Shown here: piece by piece, positions 24,643 through 32,689 of the stretch
How positions within the stretch are numbered: the first letter of the stretch is position 1
Layout of the letters: each line of letters starts with the position of its first letter
Source: Streptomyces sp. NBC_01304
Lineage (GTDB): Bacteria; Actinomycetota; Actinomycetes; Streptomycetales; Streptomycetaceae
Assembly: GCF_035975855.1 (NCBI RefSeq)
Contig: NZ_CP109055.1
Span: forward strand, 8,618,001 to 8,682,000
Direction: 5' to 3'
Length of the DNA stretch: 64,000 nucleotides
Position numbers and translations under genes: made by a program
Notes under the pieces: generated by a model
Seen by the model: the letters and a program-made list of their open reading frames with translations, nothing else
Databases searched by the model: none
What the model was told of the DNA's origin: nothing

Positions 24643-25692
24643 GTGAAGTTCAGCTATGTCATGCTGCCCGACTACCCGCTCACCGAGTCCCTCGCCTCGA
24701 TCAGGCTCGCCGACGAGCTCGGCTTCCACGCCTGCTACGCCGCCGACGAGACCTGGCACAAGGACATGTGGCTGCTCTTCGCCGCGGCGGCCCGCGAGAC
24801 CCACAACATCCGCTTCGGCCCCAGCCTCTCCTCGGTGGTCCTGCGTGAGCCGACGCTGATAGCCCAGGCCCTCGCCACCCTCGACGAGCTCTCCGACGGC
24901 CGCGCCGAAGGCGTCCTGTCCAGCGGCAACTTCGGCCTCCTCGCCCAGTACGGCATGGACTGGACCCGCCAGAAGCCGCTGTCCCGCACCAAGGAGGCCC
25001 TGCACGTGGTCCGCACCCTCCTGGACGACGGCGCGATCACATACGACGGTGAATTCTTCACGTACGACGGCCTGTTCACCTTCGCCCGCCCCGTCCAGGA
25101 CCACCTGCCGCTCAAGCTGGGTGCGATGCGCGGCCCCAAGTCCTTCGAGGCGGCCGGGGAGTTGTCGGACGGCTGCCACCACGCGCTGAGCTACACGAAG
25201 GAGGCGTACGACTACGCGGTCGAGCACATCCGCATCGGCGCCGAGCGGGCCGGCAAGAACTACCGGGACCTCGACATCGGCGCCTGGGTCGTCTTCGCCA
25301 CCGGCCCCGACTCCGCGAAGGCCAAAGAGGCCGCCCGCTCCATGGTCGGCATCTACGCCTCGTCGATGCCCGAGGAGCAGCTGCGCCGCAACGGCGTCGA
25401 CCCCGCCGAACTCAAGCCCGTGATCGACGCGATCGGCGCCGGCGATCTGGCCCGCGGCATCGAGCTCACCTCGCCGGAGGTCGCCGAGAAGCTCTCCGTC
25501 TCCGGCACCCCCGAGGAGTGCCTGGAGAAGATCCGCCGCGACATCGAGCCCAGCGGCGTCAACCACATGATCTGCGCGATCACCGACCGCAGCCTCGTGC
25601 ACGCCTTCACCGGTCGCGACCTCGAAGGGGTCGCCGATGTGGACACCCAGCTCCGCCTGATCCACGACAAGATCATGCCGAGCTGGGCCTGA
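24643..25692 (+). CDS. LLM class F420/flavin-dependent oxidoreductase
   Basis: A 349-residue luciferase-like TIM-barrel enzyme: MKFSYVMLPDYPLTESLASIRLADELGFHACYAADE at the start, TLDELSDGRAEGVLSSGNFG and LPLKLGAMRGPKSFEAAGELSDG in the middle. Of the four LLM enzymes or relatives in this window it looks most like the methylene-H4MPT-reductase-like branch that uses F420, but cofactor choice is not certain. GTG 24643 has AAAGG nine bases before it. It is monocistronic. Confidence 0.8.
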   Translation: MKFSYVMLPDYPLTESLASIRLADELGFHACYAADETWHKDMWLLFAAAARETHNIRFGPSLSSVVLREPTLIAQALATLDELSDGRAEGVLSSGNFGLLAQYGMDWTRQKPLSRTKEALHVVRTLLDDGAITYDGEFFTYDGLFTFARPVQDHLPLKLGAMRGPKSFEAAGELSDGCHHALSYTKEAYDYAVEHIRIGAERAGKNYRDLDIGAWVVFATGPDSAKAKEAARSMVGIYASSMPEEQLRRNGVDPAELKPVIDAIGAGDLARGIELTSPEVAEKLSVSGTPEECLEKIRRDIEPSGVNHMICAITDRSLVHAFTGRDLEGVADVDTQLRLIHDKIMPSWA

Positions 25693-25999
25693 AGGGTCTC
25701 AGCGGCTGAGTGGCTCACGTAGCCCCTGACCTGCGATGTGAGCCAGGTCACCGATGGGCGTACGGCGGAATTCGAGCCTCCGACGTATGGCGCTTACATG
25801 CATCTTCGCGGACGTACGCCTATCGGTGACATAAGCGCCGCGCACTACACCAGACGCAGTACGTCGGTCCAGTCACTGGGCAGGATCAGATCGCGGCTGT
25901 GCGCCTGGAACATGGAAGGGCACTCCCCGGCTATCCCCTGGATCCAACTCCTGCCGGGGCTTCGTCCTGCCTATTTCTCCTATGGAAGCTTGGTTCCAG
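25693..25999. other. 307-base leader with interleaved inverted repeats
   Basis: No gene is supported. Complementary pairs are: TGGCTCAC 25711-25718 with 25738-25745; TGACCT 25727-25732 with 25745-25750; an 18-base arm 25747-25764 with 25813-25830 (one mismatch); GGCGCTTA 25789-25796 with 25832-25839; CCGACGTA 25780-25787 with 25860-25867. The long pair crosses the last two, so they could form a pseudoknot or mutually exclusive hairpins in an RNA leader of the MMPL gene. Confidence 0.55.
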
Positions 26000-28234
26000 G
26001 TGGCTACATTCCTTTACCGGCTCGGCCGAGGCGCGTTCCGGCGCCGCGGCCTGGTCGCCCTGCTCTGGGTGGCCATAATCGTGGGCATCGGCGGCGCCGC
26101 ATCTGTCGCGCCCGCCGCGCCCGAAGACTCCTTCTCCATGCCCGGCACCGAGTCGCAGAAGGCCTTCGACCTGCTGGCCGAGCGCTTCCCGGGCCAGGCC
26201 TCCGACGGTGCCACGGCCCGTGTGGTGATCAAGGCCCCCGAGGGCGAGAAGCTCACCGACGCCGCCGGCAAGGCGCACGTCAAGGATCTGCTCGCCGACC
26301 TCGGCGACAACCCGCAGGTCAAGGAGGTCGCCAACCCCTTCGAGGCCAATGCCGTCAGCAAGGACGGCTCGACCGCGTACGCCTCCGTGTCGTACAAGGT
26401 CAACGCCCAGGAGCTGACCGACAAGGCCCGTGACGCGCTCACCAAGGCCACCGACGACGCCCGCAGCGACGGCTACACCATCGAGACCGGCGGCGACGCC
26501 CTCATGGCGGAGCCCGAGATGGGCGGCACCGCCGAGATGATCGGCATGGGCGTCGCGCTCGTCGTCCTGGTCCTCACCTTCGGCTCGCTGATCGCGGCCG
26601 GCATGCCGCTGATCTCCGCGATCATCGGTGTCGGTATCGGCACCTCAGCCATCGCGGCACTCGGCTCCGCCCTCGGCCTGTCCGCCACCACGGGCACGCT
26701 CGCCTCGATGATCGGCCTCGCGGTCGCCATCGACTACGCGCTGTTCATCATCGCCCGCTTCCGGGCCGAGATCGCCGAGGGCCGTGCACCCGACGAGGCC
26801 GCGGGCCGTGCTGTCGGAACCGCCGGTTCCGCCGTGGTGTTCGCCGGTCTGACCGTGATCGTCGCCCTCGCTGGCCTCTCGGTCGTCAACATCCCGATCC
26901 TCACGAAGATGGGCCTGGCCGCCGCGGCCACCGTCGCTGTCGCCGTGATGATCGCGCTGACCCTCACCCCGGCGCTGCTCGGCATCATCGGCAGGTTCGC
27001 GCTGAGCCGCAAGGACCGCAAGGCCCGCAAGAACGGCACCGCGCCGAAGAACGCCGGCAAGCCCAAGCTCGGCACCCGCTGGGCCCAGTTCGTGCTGCGC
27101 CGCCCGGTGGCCGTGCTGATCACCGCGGTGCTCGGCCTCGGCATCATCGCCGTGCCGGTCTCCAGCCTCGAGCTCGGTCTGCCCGACGAGGGCAGCTCCG
27201 CGCCCGACTCCACGCAGCGCAAGGCCTACGACATCCTGTCGGACTCCTTCGGTGCCGGTTTCAACGGTCCGCTGAACGTCGTCGTCGACGCCAAGGGCAC
27301 GGACGATCCGAAGGCCGCCGCCGAGGCGGTCGGCAAGAAGATCGACGACCAGAGCGAGGTCGCTGCCGTCAGCCCGGCCGTGTTCAACAAGGCCGGCGAC
27401 ACCGCCACCATCACCGTGATGCCGAAGACGGCGCCCGCCGACCCGGCCACCGAGACCCTGGTCCACGACCTGCGGGACCTGTCCGGTGACATCAAGGCCG
27501 AGACCGGCGCCGCCATGCTGGTCACCGGCACCACCGCCCTGAACATCGACTTCTCGCAGACGCTCAACGACGCCCTGCTGCCGTATCTCGCCCTGATCGT
27601 CGGTCTGGCGTTCATCCTGCTGATGCTGGTGTTCCGCTCGGTCCTGGTCCCGCTGAAGGCCGCCCTCGGCTTCCTTCTCTCGGTCCTCGCCGCGCTCGGC
27701 GCAGTCGTCGCGGTCTTCCAGTGGGGCTGGCTCGCCGACATCTTCGGCGTCGAGCAGCCGGGACCGATCATGTCGATGATGCCGATCTTCATGATCGGTG
27801 TGGTCTTCGGTCTGGCCATGGACTACGAGGTGTTCCTGGTGACGCGGATGCGCGAGGCCTATGTGCAGGGCGCCTCGCCCGCCGAGGCCATCACCACGGG
27901 CTTCACCCTCGGCGGCCGGGTCGTCGCGGCAGCGGCGATCATCATGATCAGCGTGTTCTCCGGCTTCATCCTGGAGACGAACGACATGGTCAAGATGATG
28001 GGCTTCGGCCTCGCGATCGCGGTCCTCTTCGACGCCTTCGTGGTCCGCATGGCCGTCGTGCCCGCGGTCCTCGCCCTGCTCGGCAACAAGGCCTGGTGGC
28101 TGCCGAAGTGGCTCGATCGCGTCCTTCCCAACGTGGACGTCGAGGGCGAGAAGCTGCACAAGCAGCTCGACGGGGACGACGACGGCCAAGCCCCTGCCCC
28201 GCAGGAGCGCGAGCCGGCCCCGGCCGGGGTCTGA
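26000..28234 (+). CDS. MMPL/RND family transporter
   Basis: A 744-residue membrane protein with twelve helices: one N-terminal helix, an external domain (about residues 40-160), five helices, a second pair of helix plus external domain, and five more. GLAVAIDYALFIIARFRAEI and GVVFGLAMDYEVFLVTRMREAY carry the conserved proton-relay Asp-Tyr pairs of MMPL proteins. The GTG at 26000 gives the family's usual start MATFLYRLGR. An ATG six codons earlier is also open. MMPL proteins export lipids or drugs. No regulator or lipid gene is adjacent, so the cargo is unknown. Confidence 0.87.
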   Translation: MATFLYRLGRGAFRRRGLVALLWVAIIVGIGGAASVAPAAPEDSFSMPGTESQKAFDLLAERFPGQASDGATARVVIKAPEGEKLTDAAGKAHVKDLLADLGDNPQVKEVANPFEANAVSKDGSTAYASVSYKVNAQELTDKARDALTKATDDARSDGYTIETGGDALMAEPEMGGTAEMIGMGVALVVLVLTFGSLIAAGMPLISAIIGVGIGTSAIAALGSALGLSATTGTLASMIGLAVAIDYALFIIARFRAEIAEGRAPDEAAGRAVGTAGSAVVFAGLTVIVALAGLSVVNIPILTKMGLAAAATVAVAVMIALTLTPALLGIIGRFALSRKDRKARKNGTAPKNAGKPKLGTRWAQFVLRRPVAVLITAVLGLGIIAVPVSSLELGLPDEGSSAPDSTQRKAYDILSDSFGAGFNGPLNVVVDAKGTDDPKAAAEAVGKKIDDQSEVAAVSPAVFNKAGDTATITVMPKTAPADPATETLVHDLRDLSGDIKAETGAAMLVTGTTALNIDFSQTLNDALLPYLALIVGLAFILLMLVFRSVLVPLKAALGFLLSVLAALGAVVAVFQWGWLADIFGVEQPGPIMSMMPIFMIGVVFGLAMDYEVFLVTRMREAYVQGASPAEAITTGFTLGGRVVAAAAIIMISVFSGFILETNDMVKMMGFGLAIAVLFDAFVVRMAVVPAVLALLGNKAWWLPKWLDRVLPNVDVEGEKLHKQLDGDDDGQAPAPQEREPAPAGV

Positions 28235-28268
28235 CCGGCCGGCACCACGTAACACCACCTGGCACCAC

Positions 28269-28317
28269 CGCGCGGCCCCGGCGAACCGATCAGCTATCGG
28301 TTCGCCGGGGCCGCGCG
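28269..28317. terminator. very strong bidirectional hairpin
   Basis: A perfect 22-bp stem (28269-28290 with 28296-28317) and a five-base loop lie between the MMPL gene and a convergent gene, whose stop codon is inside the structure. Confidence 0.88.
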
Positions 28318-28809
28318 CCGCAGTGCGCCCAGAACTTCCTCGAGCCGTCCCACCGGCACGTCCGGCAGCAGCATCCCGAGGGCGAGCGTGAGCTTGCCGA
28401 GCAGGAACGTCGTGTCGGGCGTCGTACGCACCAACTCCCGCACCACCTCGACATCCCCGGCCGCCACCGCCTCCAGGAACTGCGCGGCATCGGGCCCGGC
28501 ACCCTCCTCGGTGAGCACATCGCGCTCCCCGTACGGCGTGCGGCGCGCGAAGTGCCGCAGCACCTGGTCGCCCGCCTCGGGCAGATAGGCCTTGCGTACG
28601 CCCTCGTTGGCGATCCAGCACAGCGCCGAGACAAGATCCGAGACGGCGTCCGCGTCCCCGTCCCGCGCGCCCTCGACCGCGGCGATCTCCGCGTCGTACG
28701 CCAGCTGATTGCCGTGCCGGAACGCCAGCAGCAGCCGCGCCGCCCGCGCCTTCGCCTCGGCCACCTGACTCGGGTCGCTATCGCCCGACTTGGGTATGGA
28801 ACCACTCAT
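28294..28809 (-). CDS. conserved hypothetical helical protein
   Basis: A 171-residue, mostly helical, acidic soluble protein with no signal peptide: SQVAEAKARAARLLLAFRHGNQLAYDAEIAAVEGARDGDADAVSDLV at the start and GKLTLALGMLLPDVPVGRLEEVLGALRR at the end. The family is not recognised. Its last codons and stop lie in the terminator stem, so the hairpin terminates both directions. The ATG has no ribosome-binding site but a TAGGCT eight bases upstream, which suggests a leaderless transcript. Confidence 0.7.
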   Translation of the reverse strand: MSGSIPKSGDSDPSQVAEAKARAARLLLAFRHGNQLAYDAEIAAVEGARDGDADAVSDLVSALCWIANEGVRKAYLPEAGDQVLRHFARRTPYGERDVLTEEGAGPDAAQFLEAVAAGDVEVVRELVRTTPDTTFLLGKLTLALGMLLPDVPVGRLEEVLGALRRAAPANR

Positions 28810-28817
28810 ATGGCCCG

Positions 28818-28823
28818 AGCCTA
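28818..28823 (-). promoter_or_regulatory. -10 box of a probable leaderless promoter
   Basis: TAGGCT on the reverse strand lies eight bases before the ATG of the preceding gene. With no Shine-Dalgarno sequence present, transcription probably begins at or next to the start codon. Confidence 0.4.
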
Positions 28824-28883
28824 CCGAGTCACGCGACCTGGCCCCTCAGGGGGATGTCCTGGTCGCTTACGCGGAAATCGCCG

Positions 28884-29288
28884 CTACTCCCCGATGTCCC
28901 CGTCGACGTACACCCACGCCCCGTCCACCCGCTCGAACCGGCTGTGCTCGTGCAGCGACCCCGGCCGCCCGCCCTCGGTGTAGCGCGCCCGGAACGTCAC
29001 CGTGCCCGTGCGGTGAAAGGCGCTTCCCTCACCGGTGCCGAGAATCTCCAGGCCGGTCCAGCGCATCCCGCCGTCGAAGCCGATCCCCGGCGGCCGCGTC
29101 CGCGGATGCCAGGTGCGCAGCAGATACGCCTCGTCCTCGACGGCGAACGCGGCATAGCGCGACCGCATCAGCCCTTCGGGCGTCGCGGCGGCGGCCTGCC
29201 CGGAGTGCAGCCTTCCGCAGCACTGCGCATAGGTGGCGGGCAGCCCGCACGGGCAGGGCGAGGTCGGTTCGGTCGTACGACGAGACAT
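28884..29288 (-). CDS. YchJ family protein (SEC-C plus NTF2-like)
   Basis: A 134-residue protein. The N-terminal SPCPCGLPATYAQCCGRLH is a zinc-binding SEC-C-type motif (CxC, then CC). The rest, PEGLMRSRYAAFAVEDEAYLLRTWHP through ERVDGAWVYVDGDIGE, is the YchJ NTF2-like domain. The function is not established; such small SEC-C proteins are thought to bind partners or metal. The ATG at 29288 begins MSRRTTEPTS. Confidence 0.85.
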   Translation of the reverse strand: MSRRTTEPTSPCPCGLPATYAQCCGRLHSGQAAAATPEGLMRSRYAAFAVEDEAYLLRTWHPRTRPPGIGFDGGMRWTGLEILGTGEGSAFHRTGTVTFRARYTEGGRPGSLHEHSRFERVDGAWVYVDGDIGE

Positions 29289-29411
29289 ACGGCCATTGTG
29301 CAGGCCGGGGGCGGTGCCCCCGGCGGCGCGTGCGTTGTCAGTGGGTGTCCGTACGATCATTCGTAGGCCTGGTTCCCCACGCTGTCCCGCACCCCTGGAG
29401 GCCGAACACCC

Positions 29412-30212
29412 ATGTCCGATCAGCGAGTTGTCCTCGTCACCGGTGGCGGCACGGGCATCGGCGCGGCCACCGCGCGACTGCTCCGCAAGGAGGGCCACCA
29501 GGTCGTGATCTCCGGCCGCCGCCCCGAACCGCTGCGCCGCGTCGCGGAGGAGACCGGAGCCCTGGCCCACCCCTCGGACACCACCGACCCCGACGACGTA
29601 CGCGCTCTCATCGAGGCGACCGTCGCCGCGTACGGACGCCTCGACGGGCTCGTCCTCAACGCAGGGGTGGGGCGCGGCGGGGGAGTCGGCGAGATATCCC
29701 TCGACGACTGGGAGTTGGTCCTGCGCACCAACCTGACCGGCCCGTTCCTGCTGCTGCGCGCCGCCCTGCCGCACCTGCTGGCGGCCCGCGGCTCGGTCGT
29801 GGCGGTCGCCTCGGCGTCCGCCCTGGTCTCCGGACCGGGGAGCGCGGCCTACGCCACCTCCAAGGCGGCGCTCCTGCAGCTGTGCCGCTCCCTCACCGTG
29901 GACTACGGCCCCCAGGGTCTGCGCGCCAACACCGTGTGCCCCAGCTGGATCCGCACCGAGATGGCCGACCGCCGCATGACCCGCTTCGCCGAACAGTCCC
30001 AACTGCCCGACAAGGAGGCCGCGTACGAGGAAGCCACCCGCCTCAACCCCACCCGCCGCCCCGGCGACCCGCAGGAGGTGGCGGAGGCCATCACCTGGCT
30101 CCTCTCGCCCGCCGCGTCCTTCGTGAACGGCGCGACCCTGACCGTCGACGGCGGTGCCACCACCCTCGACCCGGGCACGGCGGCCTTCGACTTCCGCATC
30201 GAGCCGCGCTGA
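29412..30212 (+). CDS. short-chain dehydrogenase/reductase
   Basis: A 266-residue classical SDR with TGGGTGIG near residue 11, NAGVGRGGG near 84, and a catalytic Ser followed by YATSK near 155. CPSWIRTEM and the terminal FVNGATLTVDGG follow. TGGAGG precedes the ATG, somewhat far at eleven bases. It is monocistronic and convergent with the GlxA-type regulator. The substrate is unknown. Confidence 0.84.
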   Translation: MSDQRVVLVTGGGTGIGAATARLLRKEGHQVVISGRRPEPLRRVAEETGALAHPSDTTDPDDVRALIEATVAAYGRLDGLVLNAGVGRGGGVGEISLDDWELVLRTNLTGPFLLLRAALPHLLAARGSVVAVASASALVSGPGSAAYATSKAALLQLCRSLTVDYGPQGLRANTVCPSWIRTEMADRRMTRFAEQSQLPDKEAAYEEATRLNPTRRPGDPQEVAEAITWLLSPAASFVNGATLTVDGGATTLDPGTAAFDFRIEPR

Positions 30213-30233
30213 TCCAGGGCGCCGGTTCAGGGT

Positions 30234-31199
30234 TCAGGCGGTGGCGCGGAAGGTGCGCCGGTACGCCGCGGGGGAGACGCCGATCGCGGCCTGCAGATGC
30301 TGGCGCAGCGAGGTGCCGGTGCCGAAGCCCGCGCGGTGCGCGACGAGGTCGACGGGCCAGTCCGTGGTCTCCAGGAGGTGCCGGGCCCGCTCCACCCGCT
30401 GCTGCACCAGCCACACCCCGGGGCTGGTGCCGACCTCGTCCCGGAACCGCCGGGTGAAGGTCCGCAGGCTGACCTGGGCGTGTGCGGCCATGTCGGCGAG
30501 CGTGACGGGTTCGGCGAGGCGCTCCAGAATCCAGGCGCGGGTGGGCGAGGTGCCGCCGGCCGACGGCGGGGGTACGGGACGCCGGATGTACTGGGCCTGC
30601 CCGCCGTCGCGCCACGGCGGCACGATGCAGGACCGGCCCACCTCGTTGGCGACGTCGCTGCCATGGTCGCGACGTACGAGATGCAGACACAGATCGACCC
30701 CGGCTGCCACACCGGCCGAAGTCAGCACGTCACCGTCATCGACGAACAACACATCGGGATCGACCCGCACCTTGCCGAACAGCCGTTGCAGCGCCTCGGT
30801 TTCACGCCAGTGCGTGGTCGCCCGCCGATGGTCGAGCAGTCCGGCCGCGGCCAGCACGTAGGAGCCCGTACAGATCGCCACCATGCGGGTCCCGGGCCGT
30901 ACACCTGCCAACGCGTCCCGCACCGCCTCGGGCAGCCGGCCCTCCTCGCGAATGGCGATGCCCACGCGATGCGAGGGCGGGACGACCACGGTGTCCACGC
31001 GCGCGAGCAGTGACGCGTCATGGCCGACCACCAGGTCGTAGTCGGCCTCGGCCCGCACCGGCCCACCGTCCAGGCTGCACGTCGCCACGGAGTAGAGCGG
31101 ATCCCCGTCCGCGTCGCGCGCGGCACCGAAGATCCGGGCCGGAATGCCCAACTCAAAGGGCACGACGCCGTCCAGGGCCAGAACTCCCACCGAGTGCAT
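30234..31199 (-). CDS. GlxA-type transcriptional regulator (DJ-1/PfpI plus AraC)
   Basis: A 321-residue protein. Residues 1-165 form a DJ-1/PfpI-like domain with an intact-looking nucleophile elbow MVAICTGSYVLAAAGLL. Residues 215-320 hold the two AraC helix-turn-helix motifs (VTLADMAAHAQVSLRTFTRRFRDEVG and PVDLVAHRAGFGTGTSLRQHLQAAIGVSPAAYR). GlxA-type proteins respond to small metabolites, including ADP-ribosyl or cyclic-nucleotide signals in some Streptomyces. It is divergent from the oxidoreductase gene 134 bases away, a usual arrangement for regulator and target. Confidence 0.87.
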   Translation of the reverse strand: MHSVGVLALDGVVPFELGIPARIFGAARDADGDPLYSVATCSLDGGPVRAEADYDLVVGHDASLLARVDTVVVPPSHRVGIAIREEGRLPEAVRDALAGVRPGTRMVAICTGSYVLAAAGLLDHRRATTHWRETEALQRLFGKVRVDPDVLFVDDGDVLTSAGVAAGVDLCLHLVRRDHGSDVANEVGRSCIVPPWRDGGQAQYIRRPVPPPSAGGTSPTRAWILERLAEPVTLADMAAHAQVSLRTFTRRFRDEVGTSPGVWLVQQRVERARHLLETTDWPVDLVAHRAGFGTGTSLRQHLQAAIGVSPAAYRRTFRATA

Positions 31200-31333
31200 G
31201 GCCCGATCCTTTCAGACCTTGACCATCAGGCCACTACCAGGGCTTCCGGGCGCCGGACAGAGTGGGCCGTGCCCGAGAAGCGGTCCGTTGACCAGCACAA
31301 ACAACCCTCATCGCCGCAAGGAAGTGCCCCACC

Positions 31334-32326
31334 ATGCCCGACGCCGCCCTCACTCTTCCCCCGCTCCCTCCCCTCCCCGCGACCATGCGGGCCATCACCC
31401 AGGTCCGCCCGGGCGGACCCGAAGTCCTCGAACTCGTCGAGACCGAGCGCCCGGTCCCGGGCCGGACCGAGATCCTGGTCCGTGTGCACGCGGCAGGCGT
31501 CAACCCGTCCGACTGGAAGACCCGCGCCAGAGGCGTCTTCGCCGACGGCGCGCAGCCCCCGTTCACCCTGGGCTTCGACGTCTGTGGAGTGGTCGCTGCC
31601 GTCGGCCAGGGCGTCACCGTCTTCAAGCCGGGCGACGAGGTGTTCGGCATGCCCCGCTTCCCGCACCCCGCGGGCGCCTACGCCGAGTACGTCACCGCCC
31701 CGGCCCGACACTTCGCGCACCGCCCGGCCGCCCTCGACCACGTCCACGCGGCGGCGCTCCCGCTCGCTGCCCTGACCGCCTGGCAGGCCCTGGTCGACAC
31801 GGCCGACGTCCGACCGGGACAGCGCGTGCTGATCCACGCCGCCGCGGGAGGCGTCGGCCACCTGGCCGTGCAGATCGCCAAGTCCCGTGGCGCGTACGTC
31901 ATCGGCACCGCCCGCGAGGCCAAGCACGCCTTCCTGCGCGGCCTGGGCGCCGACGAACTCATCGACTACACCCGGCAGGACTTCGCACACCAACTGAAGG
32001 ACATCGACGTCGCCCTCGACACCGTCGGCGGCACCTACGGACCACGCTCCCTGCGTACCCTGCGCCCGGGCGGCACCTTGATCACCCTCTCCTCGCCGGA
32101 CGACGCCGTCCCCGCCGAAGAGGCGCACGCCGCGGACGCACACGCCGTGTTCATGCTCGTCGAACCCGACCAGGAGGGACTGCGACAGATCGCGTCCCTG
32201 GTCGACAGCGGCCAACTGCGGGTCGAGATCGAGGAGGTCGTCCCGCTGGCGGAGGCGGCCAGGGCACATGAACTCGGCGAGACGGGCCGCACCACCGGCA
32301 AGCTGGTCCTGTCCGTGACGCCCTGA
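31334..32326 (+). CDS. NADP-dependent quinone-oxidoreductase-like MDR enzyme
   Basis: A 330-residue zinc-free medium-chain dehydrogenase/reductase. VHAAGVNPSDWKTRARG and GVVAAVGQGVTVFKPGDEVFG come from the N-terminal GroES-like domain; VLIHAAAGGVGHLAVQIAKSRGA is the NADP-binding Rossmann motif. No zinc-ligand cysteines are seen. AAGGAAG precedes the ATG. The divergent GlxA-type regulator probably controls it. Reduction of a quinone, enone or toxic aldehyde is likely, but the substrate is unknown. Confidence 0.85.
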   Translation: MPDAALTLPPLPPLPATMRAITQVRPGGPEVLELVETERPVPGRTEILVRVHAAGVNPSDWKTRARGVFADGAQPPFTLGFDVCGVVAAVGQGVTVFKPGDEVFGMPRFPHPAGAYAEYVTAPARHFAHRPAALDHVHAAALPLAALTAWQALVDTADVRPGQRVLIHAAAGGVGHLAVQIAKSRGAYVIGTAREAKHAFLRGLGADELIDYTRQDFAHQLKDIDVALDTVGGTYGPRSLRTLRPGGTLITLSSPDDAVPAEEAHAADAHAVFMLVEPDQEGLRQIASLVDSGQLRVEIEEVVPLAEAARAHELGETGRTTGKLVLSVTP

Positions 32327-32376
32327 CGCGACGGGCCCGCACACGATGAGCCGCGACGGGCCCCGCACACGACAAA

Positions 32377-32415
32377 CACAGAGGGTGTCGGCCGATTCGG
32401 CCGACACCCTCTGTG
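32377..32415. terminator. hairpin between oxidoreductase gene and tRNA
   Basis: Perfect 17-bp stem CACAGAGGGTGTCGGCC / GGCCGACACCCTCTGTG with a five-base loop, serving the forward oxidoreductase and the reverse tRNA. Confidence 0.85.
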
Positions 32416-32426
32416 TCTACTGCTTG

Positions 32427-32511
32427 TGTCCGAGGGGGGACTTGAACCCCCACGCCCGATAAAGGGCACTAGCACCTCAAGCTAGCGCGTCTGCCATTCC
32501 GCCACCCGGAC
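32427..32511 (-). tRNA. tRNA-Leu (anticodon GAG)
   Basis: The reverse strand folds as a class II tRNA: acceptor GTCCGGG pairs with CTCGGAC, the anticodon arm CTAGC-TTGAGGT-GCTAG shows GAG, there is a long variable arm, and GGTTCAAGTCC forms the T loop. The 3' CCA is not encoded. It reads CUC/CUU leucine codons. Confidence 0.93.
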
Positions 32512-32689
32512 CGGTGACCCGCGGATTCCCGCGGCGACGTGGAAAACCATAGCAAACAATCGGACCTCCCTGATCACACCCCCTCACCTGTGTGAACGCC
32601 GCATGACGGCGCGGACCTGCCTTGGGCGCGGAGGGGATGGCGCGGGAGGATGAGAGGGACCACCAGGAGCGACAGCGGGAGGAATCAGC

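Noticed and set aside
25738..26433. 231-codon forward frame starting in the MMPL leader
   Set aside because: It runs out of frame into the transporter gene, has no ribosome-binding site, and its codon use fails in the leader, where third positions are not GC-rich.
26645..28621. 658-codon reverse frame opposite the MMPL gene
   Set aside because: It is a His/Asp/Arg-rich shadow of a membrane protein with twelve clear helices.
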